A model generated the notes under the pieces. It was not told the origin of the DNA. It ran no database searches and saw nothing but the letters and a program-made list of their open reading frames with translations. From Clostridia bacterium (GTDB taxonomy: Bacteria > Bacillota > Clostridia > Peptostreptococcales > Anaerovoracaceae): a stretch of DNA of 13,007 bases. Shown piece after piece: positions 1 to 6,123 of this stretch. The DNA lies in assembly GCA_024682015.1 (NCBI GenBank), contig JAIKZT010000214.1:1-13007 (forward strand). Reading direction: 5' to 3'. Within the stretch, counting starts at the first letter, position 1. Each line of letters opens with the position of its first letter. The position numbers and the translations under genes were made by a program.

Positions 1-1198
1 GCGGCGCGACGAAGAACTGCACGATCGATACGGCCGCGCAGGTCCAGAACACGCTCTGAGGCCCGAAGTGGGCCCACATGGCGCCGAAGGCCGGCGACAG
101 AGAGATCGCCATGACGTGGTCGATCGCCTGCCCCACGGAAAGCGTCGGGGAAACGTCCTTCTCGTCCTTCGCCATCTTGCGCATGGCGAAGTTGTGGAAG
201 AACTCGAAGAACTTCGTAAGATCCGCCGCCACGAACAGGCCGATGGAGAAATACAGCACCGCGTTCGTCAGCAGCAGCGTGCCGTCCGCGAACCCCTTCG
301 CCACGAATCCGTAGACCGTGAACACCACCAGCATGTAGACGCCCTCGAACATCACGGCGCGTCTTTGGCCCATGCGGTCGAGCAGCTTGCCCATCTGCGG
401 CGAGACGAAGATGCCCACGATGGCCGAAGCGATCAGAAGAATGGCCGTAAAGTCCGCCTTCTTGCTCAGCAGCTGCGTGAACATCCACAGCGCGAACACC
501 ATGCGGATGCGCTTCTGGATGCCAAACGCGAACGTCAGCAGATAGTAGTTCGCGAATTCCTTCTTCACGACCAGCTTGCCCTTTTCGCGGCGGGGCATCC
601 AGGACAGATCCTTTTCGATGAGCCCCAGCAGGATGAAACTGGCCACGCACGCGATGGCGCCGAAGAGAAAAGGCCGGCGGATGCTGGCGGTGAAGTCGAA
701 GAAACCGCTCCTAAAGAACACGAGCACGGCCGTCGCCGCCACGAAGTACGCGACCTGCGCCACCGCCCGGATCCTGCCCAGCGTCTGGCCCATGTCGGGC
801 GATTCCCCGGCAATGGCAAGGCCGATGGAACCCTCCATCGGGTAATACGTGTGGCTGCCGAAGGAGAACAACAGCAGGAACACCATCATGGTCCAGAACG
901 GCGTGGGCAGAAAGCCCATCAGCAGCAGGGCTGCCGCGTCCACGAGCACGGCGTAGCGCGCGAGGCGCACGTCCGCGAAGGCGGCCAGGGCCGGCAGGTA
1001 GAACATGCAGAACACGCCCGGAGACTCCCTGGGGGTCTCGATCCAGCCGCGCACCTGGTCGCTCACGTTGTAGGCGTCCTTAAAAAAGTTGGAGAATATG
1101 TTTAAACTGAAGCCCTCTACGATGCCGTAGCAGAACACGCACGCCACAAACAGGCGGAAGACGCGCTTCAGCTGGGCTTCATCCTTGAAATGCCTCAT
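1..1198 (-). CDS. MFS transporter, C-terminal end cut off by the window edge
   Basis: I translated the minus strand from the ATG at 1196-1198 and it stays open for 399 residues to the window edge, so the stop lies outside. The protein is a polytopic membrane protein with about ten hydrophobic segments visible, for example residues 14-30, 60-76, 82-113, 146-162 and 177-195. The loop between the two halves holds the MFS motif-A-like GKLLDRMGQRR (270-280), which marks the start of the second six-helix bundle. An early loop carries RGWIETPRESPG (50-61), a pattern I associate with a clostridial MFS group. The start lies 9 nt after the stop of the upstream amidohydrolase, with a purine-rich GGAAGG-type site inside that gene's last codons, so the two are probably one transcript. 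The likely role is secondary transport across the cytoplasmic membrane. The substrate and direction are unknown, though linkage suggests a substrate or product of the amidohydrolase. The family call is firm and the substrate is open. Confidence 0.85.
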   Translation of the reverse strand, partial: MRHFKDEAQLKRVFRLFVACVFCYGIVEGFSLNIFSNFFKDAYNVSDQVRGWIETPRESPGVFCMFYLPALAAFADVRLARYAVLVDAAALLLMGFLPTPFWTMMVFLLLFSFGSHTYYPMEGSIGLAIAGESPDMGQTLGRIRAVAQVAYFVAATAVLVFFRSGFFDFTASIRRPFLFGAIACVASFILLGLIEKDLSWMPRREKGKLVVKKEFANYYLLTFAFGIQKRIRMVFALWMFTQLLSKKADFTAILLIASAIVGIFVSPQMGKLLDRMGQRRAVMFEGVYMLVVFTVYGFVAKGFADGTLLLTNAVLYFSIGLFVAADLTKFFEFFHNFAMRKMAKDEKDVSPTLSVGQAIDHVMAISLSPAFGAMWAHFGPQSVFWTCAAVSIVQFFVAP

Positions 1199-1207
1199 AA
1201 GAACGCT

Positions 1208-2626
1208 TTAGAGCTTCCCTTCCTTCATGTACTTGTTGTTGATGCCGTCGATGGAGCCCCATTCCTGTGCCGCCCGCTCGCCAATGCCGGCCGGGCAGCC
1301 CTTGACCGCGTCGAGGTACTCCTGTTCATCGATGGCGCAGATCTTGCGGTCGCGCATGATGACCCTGCCCGCGACGACGCTGTGGGTCACCTCTTCGCCT
1401 CTTGCAGAGTACACGAAGTTCGTGACGAGGTTGCGCATCGGATACGTGTAGACCGGCAGCATGCTCGGGAAGTTCAGGGAGACCGCGATGAAGTCCGCGC
1501 TCTTGCCCGCTTCGAGCGATCCGCATACGTCGTCCACGCCGATGGCCTTCGCGCCTTCGATCGTCGCCATGCGCAGCGCCCTCCAGGCCGGCATGACCTC
1601 GGGGTCGGCGTACTTGATCTTGTTGAACAGGCACACGTTCTTCATCTCGTGGATGATGTTGTGGCAGTTGTTGCCCGGCGCCTGATCGGACCCAAGGCCG
1701 CAGTTTCCGCCCGCTTCCTGGAACACGACGGACGGACAGACGATGCCGTCGATGATGCCGATGGAAGCCGGATTCACGACCATGCCCGCACCGCTTTTCG
1801 CGATGATGCGGGTCTCTTCGTCGTTGCAGTCCGTAAGGTGGACCGCGATGAGGTCCTTGTCGAGGATGCCCAGTTCCTGCAGGAACTGCGTGGGCCGCTT
1901 GCCGTAGCGCTGGACGATCTGATAGGTCTCGCGGTCGCCCTGCTGCACGTGCAGATGCATCTTCGTGCGGCGCTCCTTCACGGCTTTCTGCGCTTTCAGG
2001 AGCATTTCGGGGCTCATGAAGTCCGCGCCCTGCGGTCCGAACAGGATGCGGATGTTGCCTTTATTATGCCAGCGGTTGAAGCACGCGATGTTTTCGTTCA
2101 TCTCGCGCTCGCCCATCTCATCATCGAATTCGTAGAGCTCACCCGGGAAGTAGACCTTGCGCTTGGCTGCCCGGAACATGGGAGCCAGATTGCCGCGCGC
2201 GCCGATCTTCGTGATGAATTCCGCGCAGCTGTCCACCTCGGTGTTGTAGTCGCCCAGGCAGGTCGTGCCGGCTTTAATGGCCTCGATGATGGCCACGCGG
2301 GAACCCTTGACCTGGTCCTCGTGGGTCGCCGCGTTCTCGAACGGCTGCAGCGCGAGCATCATCCAGTTCTTGGAGTCCTGCGCCAGGCCGCGCAGCACGT
2401 TGTCAAGCGTATGCATATGAGCGTCGATCAGGCCCGGAAAGATGACATGATCCTTCAGATCCAGGACCTCATCCGCTTTATATTCGCTGTCTGCCGTCGC
2501 CGCATCCGCAAAACCTTCGATCTTGCCGGCATTGACGATCATGGCCACGCCGGTCTTGTATCCGACGCCTTCGCCTTCCATGGTGTAAAAATGGGGAGCC
2601 TTTACGATCATGTCTACTTTCTTCAT
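1208..2626 (-). CDS. ATZ/TRZ-type amidohydrolase (deaminase/chlorohydrolase superfamily)
   Basis: 472 residues, a usual length for cytosolic metal-dependent hydrolases of the ATZ/TRZ/SsnA/guanine-deaminase type. These act on N-heterocycles, removing ring amino groups, alkylamines or halides through a metal-activated water. Expected metal ligands are visible in order: HxH in GLIDAHMHT (H70, H72), the third His in MHLHV (H226), a fourth in AVHLTDC (H263) and the Asp in GLGSDQAPG (D314). The C-terminal AGKSADF stretch is typical of the closing beta-sandwich domain. One position is odd: the Glu normally three residues after the third His is Gln (Q229, in HVQQGDRE), which may alter proton transfer. 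I chose the ATG at 2626 because CGGAGG lies 8 nt before it (2635-2640). The open frame continues upstream to 2836, but that extension reads through the tRNA. The gene has its own promoter overlapped by a palindrome and probably shares a transcript with the MFS gene. The exact substrate cannot be named. Confidence 0.88.
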   Translation of the reverse strand: MKKVDMIVKAPHFYTMEGEGVGYKTGVAMIVNAGKIEGFADAATADSEYKADEVLDLKDHVIFPGLIDAHMHTLDNVLRGLAQDSKNWMMLALQPFENAATHEDQVKGSRVAIIEAIKAGTTCLGDYNTEVDSCAEFITKIGARGNLAPMFRAAKRKVYFPGELYEFDDEMGEREMNENIACFNRWHNKGNIRILFGPQGADFMSPEMLLKAQKAVKERRTKMHLHVQQGDRETYQIVQRYGKRPTQFLQELGILDKDLIAVHLTDCNDEETRIIAKSGAGMVVNPASIGIIDGIVCPSVVFQEAGGNCGLGSDQAPGNNCHNIIHEMKNVCLFNKIKYADPEVMPAWRALRMATIEGAKAIGVDDVCGSLEAGKSADFIAVSLNFPSMLPVYTYPMRNLVTNFVYSARGEEVTHSVVAGRVIMRDRKICAIDEQEYLDAVKGCPAGIGERAAQEWGSIDGINNKYMKEGKL

Positions 2627-2644
2627 ACAATATACCTCCGTTGC

Positions 2645-2674
2645 AATAGAACTGATTGCTAACTCAATTCTATT
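2645..2674. promoter_or_regulatory. Palindromic operator-like site over the amidohydrolase promoter
   Basis: The two 11-base arms AATAGAACTGA (2645-2655) and TCAATTCTATT (2664-2674) are reverse complements at 10 of 11 positions, with an 8-base centre. The site covers the -10 box and the expected start point, where a repressor would block transcription. The symmetry is seen directly and the operator role is inferred. In the transcript only part of it would be present, so a hairpin role is less likely. Confidence 0.5.
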
Positions 2675-2695
2675 ACGGGCGCAGGGCAAAAGCAA
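2667..2695 (-). promoter_or_regulatory. Sigma-A-type promoter for the ATZ/TRZ amidohydrolase
   Basis: On the minus strand TTGCTT (2690-2695) is followed after 17 nt by TAGAAT (2667-2672), matching 3/6 and 5/6 of the consensus at ideal spacing. It lies between the tRNA terminator hairpin and the amidohydrolase start, giving a leader of about 35 nt. This arrangement supports independent expression of amidohydrolase and MFS. Confidence 0.55.
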
Positions 2696-2735
2696 GGGAG
2701 ACCCGTGAAGGATCCTCGCCCATTTGACCGTGTGC

Positions 2736-2775
2736 AAAGAGAAAGAGAGGAGACACATCCCCTCTCTTTCTCTTT
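2736..2775 (-). terminator. 15-bp hairpin directly after tRNA-Val, probable terminator
   Basis: The arms at 2736-2750 (AAAGAGAAAGAGAGG) and 2761-2775 (CCTCTCTTTCTCTTT) are perfectly complementary around a 10-nt loop. On the minus strand the hairpin begins at the last A of the tRNA CCA end. It lacks a clean T run after the stem, the 3' arm itself being TC-rich and ending in TTT. It probably ends the tRNA transcript or guides 3' processing. Confidence 0.6.
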
Positions 2776-2851
2776 GGTGGGCTGTAATGGACTCGAACCA
2801 TCGGCCTCTTGCATGTGACGCAAGCGCTCTAACCAACTGAGCTAACAGCCC
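2775..2851 (-). tRNA. tRNA-Val (anticodon CAC)
   Basis: The minus-strand sequence folds into a full cloverleaf of 77 nt including an encoded CCA. All seven acceptor pairs form (GGGCTGT with ACAGCCC). The D stem is GCTC/GAGC. The anticodon stem CTTGC/GCAAG closes the loop GTCACAT, giving anticodon CAC, which reads the valine codon GUG. The T stem GATGG/CCATT closes TTCGAGT, with one G-T pair. The discriminator base is A73, as expected for valine. The gene starts 20 nt after the stop of the upstream membrane-protein gene and has no promoter of its own that I can see, so it is probably processed out of that transcript. A strong hairpin follows at once. Confidence 0.96.
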
Positions 2852-2871
2852 TTATGAAATTATTGCGGAAC

Positions 2872-3396
2872 TTATTTGTGATCCGCTCTCTTGGCGACCT
2901 TTTCGTTGGCCCTCCGCTGAGCTTTGAGTTCCTCTCTCTCCTTGCGCGCCTGTTCGTTGCGCCAGGCCCTCGTGCCCTTCACCACTTCATACTTGGAGCG
3001 GCCGATGTTGACCAGGCTGTAAGCCGTCGCAGCGATCGTCAGGGCGTTCGGCAGCATGAGAAAAGCGTTCTTGTACATGAGGAACACATAGACCGCTTCC
3101 AGCAGCATGACCGCGATGACAATGCCATTATACACCTTCATGATGGCTTTGTCAGCCTCTGCTCTGGTAATGATCGTAAAACCTGCCTGAGAAGCCAGAA
3201 GGAACAGCACTGTCAGCGTAATCACCGCGGAGAACGTGCCCAGGAAGCCGTGCACGGTATGCATCCCCGAGGGATACCGCCAGCCCATCAGCGCGCCGAG
3301 AAGGCCGGTACCGAGCTGCAGGACGAAGAGGAATGCGACGAGGGAGAAGAAAAACGCGTAGATGTTGATCGTCCGCTGGCCTTTTTTCCCTGCCAT
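2872..3396 (-). CDS. Small four-helix membrane protein of unknown function
   Basis: 174 residues. I do not recognise the family. Four hydrophobic stretches are visible at about 11-38, 46-75, 84-107 and 108-132, followed by a strongly charged, Lys/Arg/Glu-rich tail (133-174) likely to be cytoplasmic and helical. The second helix begins with GMHTVHG (H46, H49). Two histidines at a helix end can bind haem or metal in some small membrane proteins, but nothing else supports that here. The start is well fixed: AAGGAGG at 3402-3408 lies 5 nt before the ATG, and a near-consensus promoter sits upstream. The stop is 20 nt before the tRNA-Val gene, so both probably share one transcript. The AIM24-family gene upstream is separated by a hairpin and this promoter, so a functional link to it is uncertain. 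Confidence 0.8.
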   Translation of the reverse strand: MAGKKGQRTINIYAFFFSLVAFLFVLQLGTGLLGALMGWRYPSGMHTVHGFLGTFSAVITLTVLFLLASQAGFTIITRAEADKAIMKVYNGIVIAVMLLEAVYVFLMYKNAFLMLPNALTIAATAYSLVNIGRSKYEVVKGTRAWRNEQARKEREELKAQRRANEKVAKRADHK

Positions 3397-3444
3397 GTGC
3401 TCCTCCTTTCCCTACTGCCTGTTTCTCTGCAAGTCTACCCTACC

Positions 3445-3472
3445 ATTATACAGATTCTGTGGAAGAATGCAA
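3445..3472 (-). promoter_or_regulatory. Sigma-A-type promoter for the membrane protein and tRNA-Val
   Basis: TTGCAT (3467-3472) and a perfect TATAAT (3445-3450) on the minus strand are 16 nt apart. The predicted start gives a leader of about 40 nt ending in AAGGAGG. It lies just downstream of the hairpin that follows the AIM24-family gene. Confidence 0.7.
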
Positions 3473-3488
3473 GTGTTTTTATAAAGGC

Positions 3489-3521
3489 CCCCCAGGCAAG
3501 CTCATGAAGCCTGCCCGAGGG
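3489..3521 (-). terminator. Possible terminator after the AIM24-family gene
   Basis: Arms of 14 bases (3489-3502 and 3508-3521) pair fully on the minus strand if G-T pairs are allowed, around a 5-nt TCATG loop. It starts 15 nt after the TAG stop. The following GCCTTTATAAAAA is only a weak T tract, so termination may be partial. Confidence 0.45.
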
Positions 3522-3536
3522 TCAAAACAGCCGGAT

Positions 3537-4214
3537 CTACTTGCTCGTGGGCAGCACGCTCGCGATGGCCGCCGCGAAGTTCGACATGGGCATGGTCTGC
3601 AGGACCACGTTGCCCGGACCGGTCAGCACGGTGTTGAACAGGCCCTCGCCGCCGAACAGCATGTTCTTGGCGCCCTTCACGCGCTGGATGTCGATGGAGA
3701 CGGTGCTGTCGACCATGGCCACGTTGCCGGTGTCCACGATGAGCCGCTGACCCGCCTCAAGCCGGTATTCCACGGCGCTGCCGTCGATCTCGATGAACGC
3801 GATACCGTTGCCGGAGATCTTCTGCATGATAAAGCCTTCGCCGCCGAACAGGCCGGAAAGCGCCTTGTTCTGGAAGAACACGGACAGCTGCACGCCGCTG
3901 GTCGCGGCCAGGAAAGCCGACTTCTGGCAGACGACGGGGCGGTCCGGCGTGATCTCTATGGCGCGGATGGAGCCGGGGAAACTGGCGCCGAACGCGATGA
4001 GGCCGGGACCTCCCTGCGCGGTGTAAACGTTCTGGAAGATGTTCTCGCCGGAGAACATGCGGCCGAACGCCTTGCCCAGGCCGCCCGCGGACGTCTCCAT
4101 GTTCATGTTCGGGCTCATCCAGACCATGGATCCGCTCTCGGTGATCATCTTTTCTCCCGCATCCAGCGTGCAAATGACGACAGGCATGGGTTCGCCCTTG
4201 ATCTCGTATTTCAT
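3537..4214 (-). CDS. AIM24 / TIGR00266 family protein
   Basis: 225 residues, the usual size for bacterial AIM24-type (formerly DUF124) proteins. These fold as a beta-roll of pseudo-repeats, form oligomers and have no settled biochemical function in bacteria. The sequence has family hallmarks: an early MITESGSMVWM (23-33), a Gly-rich GGLGKAFGRMFSGEN segment (44-58) and the late LFGGEGLFNTVLTGPG (186-201). The F-x-G-E motif appears three times, near residues 54, 123 and 187, each followed by a strand and a Gly-rich turn, in line with the pseudo-threefold fold. No signal peptide or membrane helix is seen, so it is probably cytoplasmic. AGGAGG at 4219-4224 lies 4 nt before the ATG. It follows the YtcJ-type amidohydrolase after 123 nt without an obvious promoter, so read-through from that gene is likely. 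Its contribution to the locus is unknown. Confidence 0.88.
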   Translation of the reverse strand: MKYEIKGEPMPVVICTLDAGEKMITESGSMVWMSPNMNMETSAGGLGKAFGRMFSGENIFQNVYTAQGGPGLIAFGASFPGSIRAIEITPDRPVVCQKSAFLAATSGVQLSVFFQNKALSGLFGGEGFIMQKISGNGIAFIEIDGSAVEYRLEAGQRLIVDTGNVAMVDSTVSIDIQRVKGAKNMLFGGEGLFNTVLTGPGNVVLQTMPMSNFAAAIASVLPTSK

Positions 4215-4260
4215 AATACCTCCTATAAATGTAATTGGCTGCTTGCCTTAGGAGCCCTGC

Positions 4261-4316
4261 CGCCAAGGCATCCACCCATCCGCCTGCAAGTTTTCAGCGG
4301 CGAGGCCCCCTTGGCG
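4261..4316 (-). other. Foldable spacer RNA between amidohydrolase and AIM24-family gene
   Basis: CGCCAAGG (4261-4268) and CCTTGGCG (4309-4316) are perfect 8-base inverted arms 40 nt apart. On the minus-strand transcript they would enclose a second hairpin, CCGCTG pairing with CAGGCGG with one bulged G around AAAACTTG. It lies in the 123-nt spacer, about 46 nt before the AIM24-family start. It could be an mRNA stability or attenuation element. No known riboswitch pattern is recognised. Confidence 0.4.
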
Positions 4317-4337
4317 CCATCCCTTCGGCCCATATGC

Positions 4338-5963
4338 TTATGCTTCGTAAACGGTCTCGCCCTCGAGCACCGTCATGAGAACCTTGGTGTTCAGAATGTC
4401 CTTGGGATCGATCTTCGTGAGATCCTGGCTGAGCACGACGAAGTCCGCGTACTTGCCCGGCGTAATGGACCCGCGGGTGCTTTCCGCGTAGCCGGCGTAG
4501 GCGCCCTCGATCGTGAACATGCGGATGGCCTCCTCGATGGTGACCGCGTTTTCCGGATACCAGCTGCCGCCCTTGCTGTTGTCGCGGGTGACGGCATAGT
4601 AGATGTTGGGAATGGGGTCACAGGGCTCGACGGGGCAGTCGGAGCCGCCGCTCTGATGGATGCCCAGATCCTCAAACAGCCTCCAGTTATAACTCTGCTT
4701 CGCCAGTTCGGGTCCTACGCAGTCGTCCACGATGCCCGCGTCCGCGCGGCAGAACACCGGCTGCACGTAGGCGAGCACGTTGTTTCTCTGCATGCGGTAC
4801 AGCTGATCCGTACCCATGATCTGGCAGTGCACGATGCCGTGGCGGATGTCCGGCATGGGATGGCGGTTCTGCGCGTATTCGATGCCGTTCAGGACCTGTT
4901 CCACGGCGCCGTCGCCTATGCAGTGTACGACGACCGGATAGCCCGCCTCATGCGCGATGCGGAACAGTTCGAACATCTCGTCATCCTCGTGGACCTTTAC
5001 GCCCTTCGCCTCGGGGTCGTTCGCGTAGCTGCCGCGCAGCACGGCGGAGTGAGCGCCCAGCGAGCCGTCGCCCATCTCCTTGATGGCGCTCGTGACGAAA
5101 CGGGTGCCGAACTGGGTGCCTCTGGGGTACTTCTTCACGAATTCCTTCAGGATGTCCGCTTCCTCGACGCGGCACTGCTCGTAGACCTTGCACTTCATCA
5201 CGCCGGATTCGCCCGCCACCTTGTAAGCGGCCATGACGTTGTCCATGTCCCGTCCCGGCGCGACCATGTTGAAGTCGTCGGAGTGAATGCCCACCAGGCC
5301 GAGCTTGGCGCAGTTGGCCGTCTCCTCCTTGATCCATTCCACGTATTCCTCCACGGAAGGCACTTCCACGAACTGGGCTGCCAGCTCGGCGTCGCCTTCG
5401 AACAGCTGCCCCTGGGGCGTGCCGTCAGCAAGGAACTTCATGTTCAGCGTCGTTTCACCGGGCTTTTCCTTCATCACGTTCATGATCTCCAGAGCCTTCG
5501 TGTTGTGCGAAGCCGTGTGGCCGCAGCAGCGCAGGATGCGGCAGGGAACGTCGCCGGCCGCTTCGTCCAGTTCCAGACGGGTGGGGATGTTCTTGTCGTC
5601 CGACCAGTAATCCTGGTTGAAGTTGACCGCGTTGATCCATTCGTCCGCCCTGCCCTCCGCTCTGTGGCGGTCAGCTTCGGCGCGCAGCAGGTCCAGCACT
5701 TCCTTCTTGGTCTTGCAGCCGCCCAGGTCCGGCAGCATGTTCTGATAGTGCGTGAGGATCATGTGCATATGCGAATCGATGAAGCCCGGCAGCATGAACT
5801 TGCCCTGCAGATCGATCAGCTCGGTGTTCTCGGTCTTATACTTCAGCATCTCCTCGTCGGAGCCGGTCCGCATGATGATGCCCCCCTGCACGCACACAGC
5901 CGATACCAGCGGCTGCGCGTCATCCACGGTCTTGATGACGCCGTTGTAGAAAATCCTGTCCAT
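4338..5963 (-). CDS. YtcJ-type amidohydrolase (Amidohydro_3 family)
   Basis: 541 residues, typical of the YtcJ/NfdA branch of metal-dependent amidohydrolases, which hydrolyse N-substituted formamides and other amides. The N-terminal beta-sandwich leads into HxH in GFIDSHMHM (H65, H67). Further family landmarks follow in order: CCGHTASHNTKAL (146-157), KEMGDGSLGAHSAVL (295-309), VVVHCIGDGAVEQVL (344-358, H347), RHGIVHCQ (374-381, H375/H379) and GGSDCPVEPCDPIPNIYYAVTR (439-460, Asp D442). The closing GKYADFVVL segment completes the C-terminal sandwich domain. No signal peptide is present, so it is cytosolic. AGGAGG at 5969-5974 lies 5 nt before the ATG. The gene has its own promoter just after the importer operon's terminator, and the AIM24-family gene follows. 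Family is firm; substrate is unknown. Proximity to the importer suggests, without proof, that an imported amide or peptide-like compound is hydrolysed. Confidence 0.9.
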   Translation of the reverse strand: MDRIFYNGVIKTVDDAQPLVSAVCVQGGIIMRTGSDEEMLKYKTENTELIDLQGKFMLPGFIDSHMHMILTHYQNMLPDLGGCKTKKEVLDLLRAEADRHRAEGRADEWINAVNFNQDYWSDDKNIPTRLELDEAAGDVPCRILRCCGHTASHNTKALEIMNVMKEKPGETTLNMKFLADGTPQGQLFEGDAELAAQFVEVPSVEEYVEWIKEETANCAKLGLVGIHSDDFNMVAPGRDMDNVMAAYKVAGESGVMKCKVYEQCRVEEADILKEFVKKYPRGTQFGTRFVTSAIKEMGDGSLGAHSAVLRGSYANDPEAKGVKVHEDDEMFELFRIAHEAGYPVVVHCIGDGAVEQVLNGIEYAQNRHPMPDIRHGIVHCQIMGTDQLYRMQRNNVLAYVQPVFCRADAGIVDDCVGPELAKQSYNWRLFEDLGIHQSGGSDCPVEPCDPIPNIYYAVTRDNSKGGSWYPENAVTIEEAIRMFTIEGAYAGYAESTRGSITPGKYADFVVLSQDLTKIDPKDILNTKVLMTVLEGETVYEA

Positions 5964-5986
5964 AATATCCTCCTGTTTTATCCGCG

Positions 5987-6003
5987 GCCGGGCCGATCCC
6001 GGC
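5987..6003 (-). other. GC-rich hairpin in the YtcJ-type amidohydrolase leader
   Basis: GCCGGG (5987-5992) and CCCGGC (5998-6003) are perfect 6-base arms around a 5-nt loop, 12 nt upstream of the ribosome site. It would form in the mRNA leader and may tune stability or translation. Because the surrounding DNA is GC-rich, chance cannot be excluded. Confidence 0.3.
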
Positions 6004-6016
6004 TGCTTTCCCCTTT

Positions 6017-6045
6017 ATTGTACCGTATCCGCCCCGTTTTTTCCA
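6017..6045 (-). promoter_or_regulatory. Sigma-A-type promoter for the YtcJ-type amidohydrolase
   Basis: On the minus strand TGGAAA (6040-6045) and TACAAT (6017-6022) are 17 nt apart, matching 4/6 and 5/6 of the consensus. It begins right after the T run of the importer operon terminator, giving a leader of about 45 nt. This placement supports an independent amidohydrolase transcript. Confidence 0.55.
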
Positions 6046-6049
6046 TACG

Positions 6050-6081
6050 AAAAGTGACCCGCCCATCGCTGGGCGGGTCAC
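6050..6081 (-). terminator. Intrinsic terminator of the ABC importer operon
   Basis: GTGACCCGCCCA (6054-6065) and TGGGCGGGTCAC (6070-6081) form a perfect 12-bp GC-rich stem with a 4-nt loop. On the minus strand TTTT follows at once (6050-6053). It lies 42 nt after the stop of the binding-protein gene, with no gene between, and is the clearest terminator in the window. Confidence 0.9.
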
Positions 6082-6123
6082 GCGTTCAGTCGCTTGACAG
6101 GCGGGCCAAAGCCCTATGCCTTC

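Noticed and set aside
1190..2662. + strand open frame of 490 codons opposite the ATZ/TRZ amidohydrolase
   Set aside because: It is antisense to an enzyme with intact metal ligands and runs into that gene's promoter. No domain is seen.
2627..2836. N-terminal extension of the ATZ/TRZ amidohydrolase by 70 residues
   Set aside because: The extension reads through tRNA-Val, its terminator and the promoter. The Met at 2626 has a strong ribosome site and begins the normal family N-terminus.
4215..4260. Separate promoter for the AIM24-family gene
   Set aside because: The best -10-like hexamer (TACATT on the minus strand) has no acceptable -35 partner at 16-18 nt.
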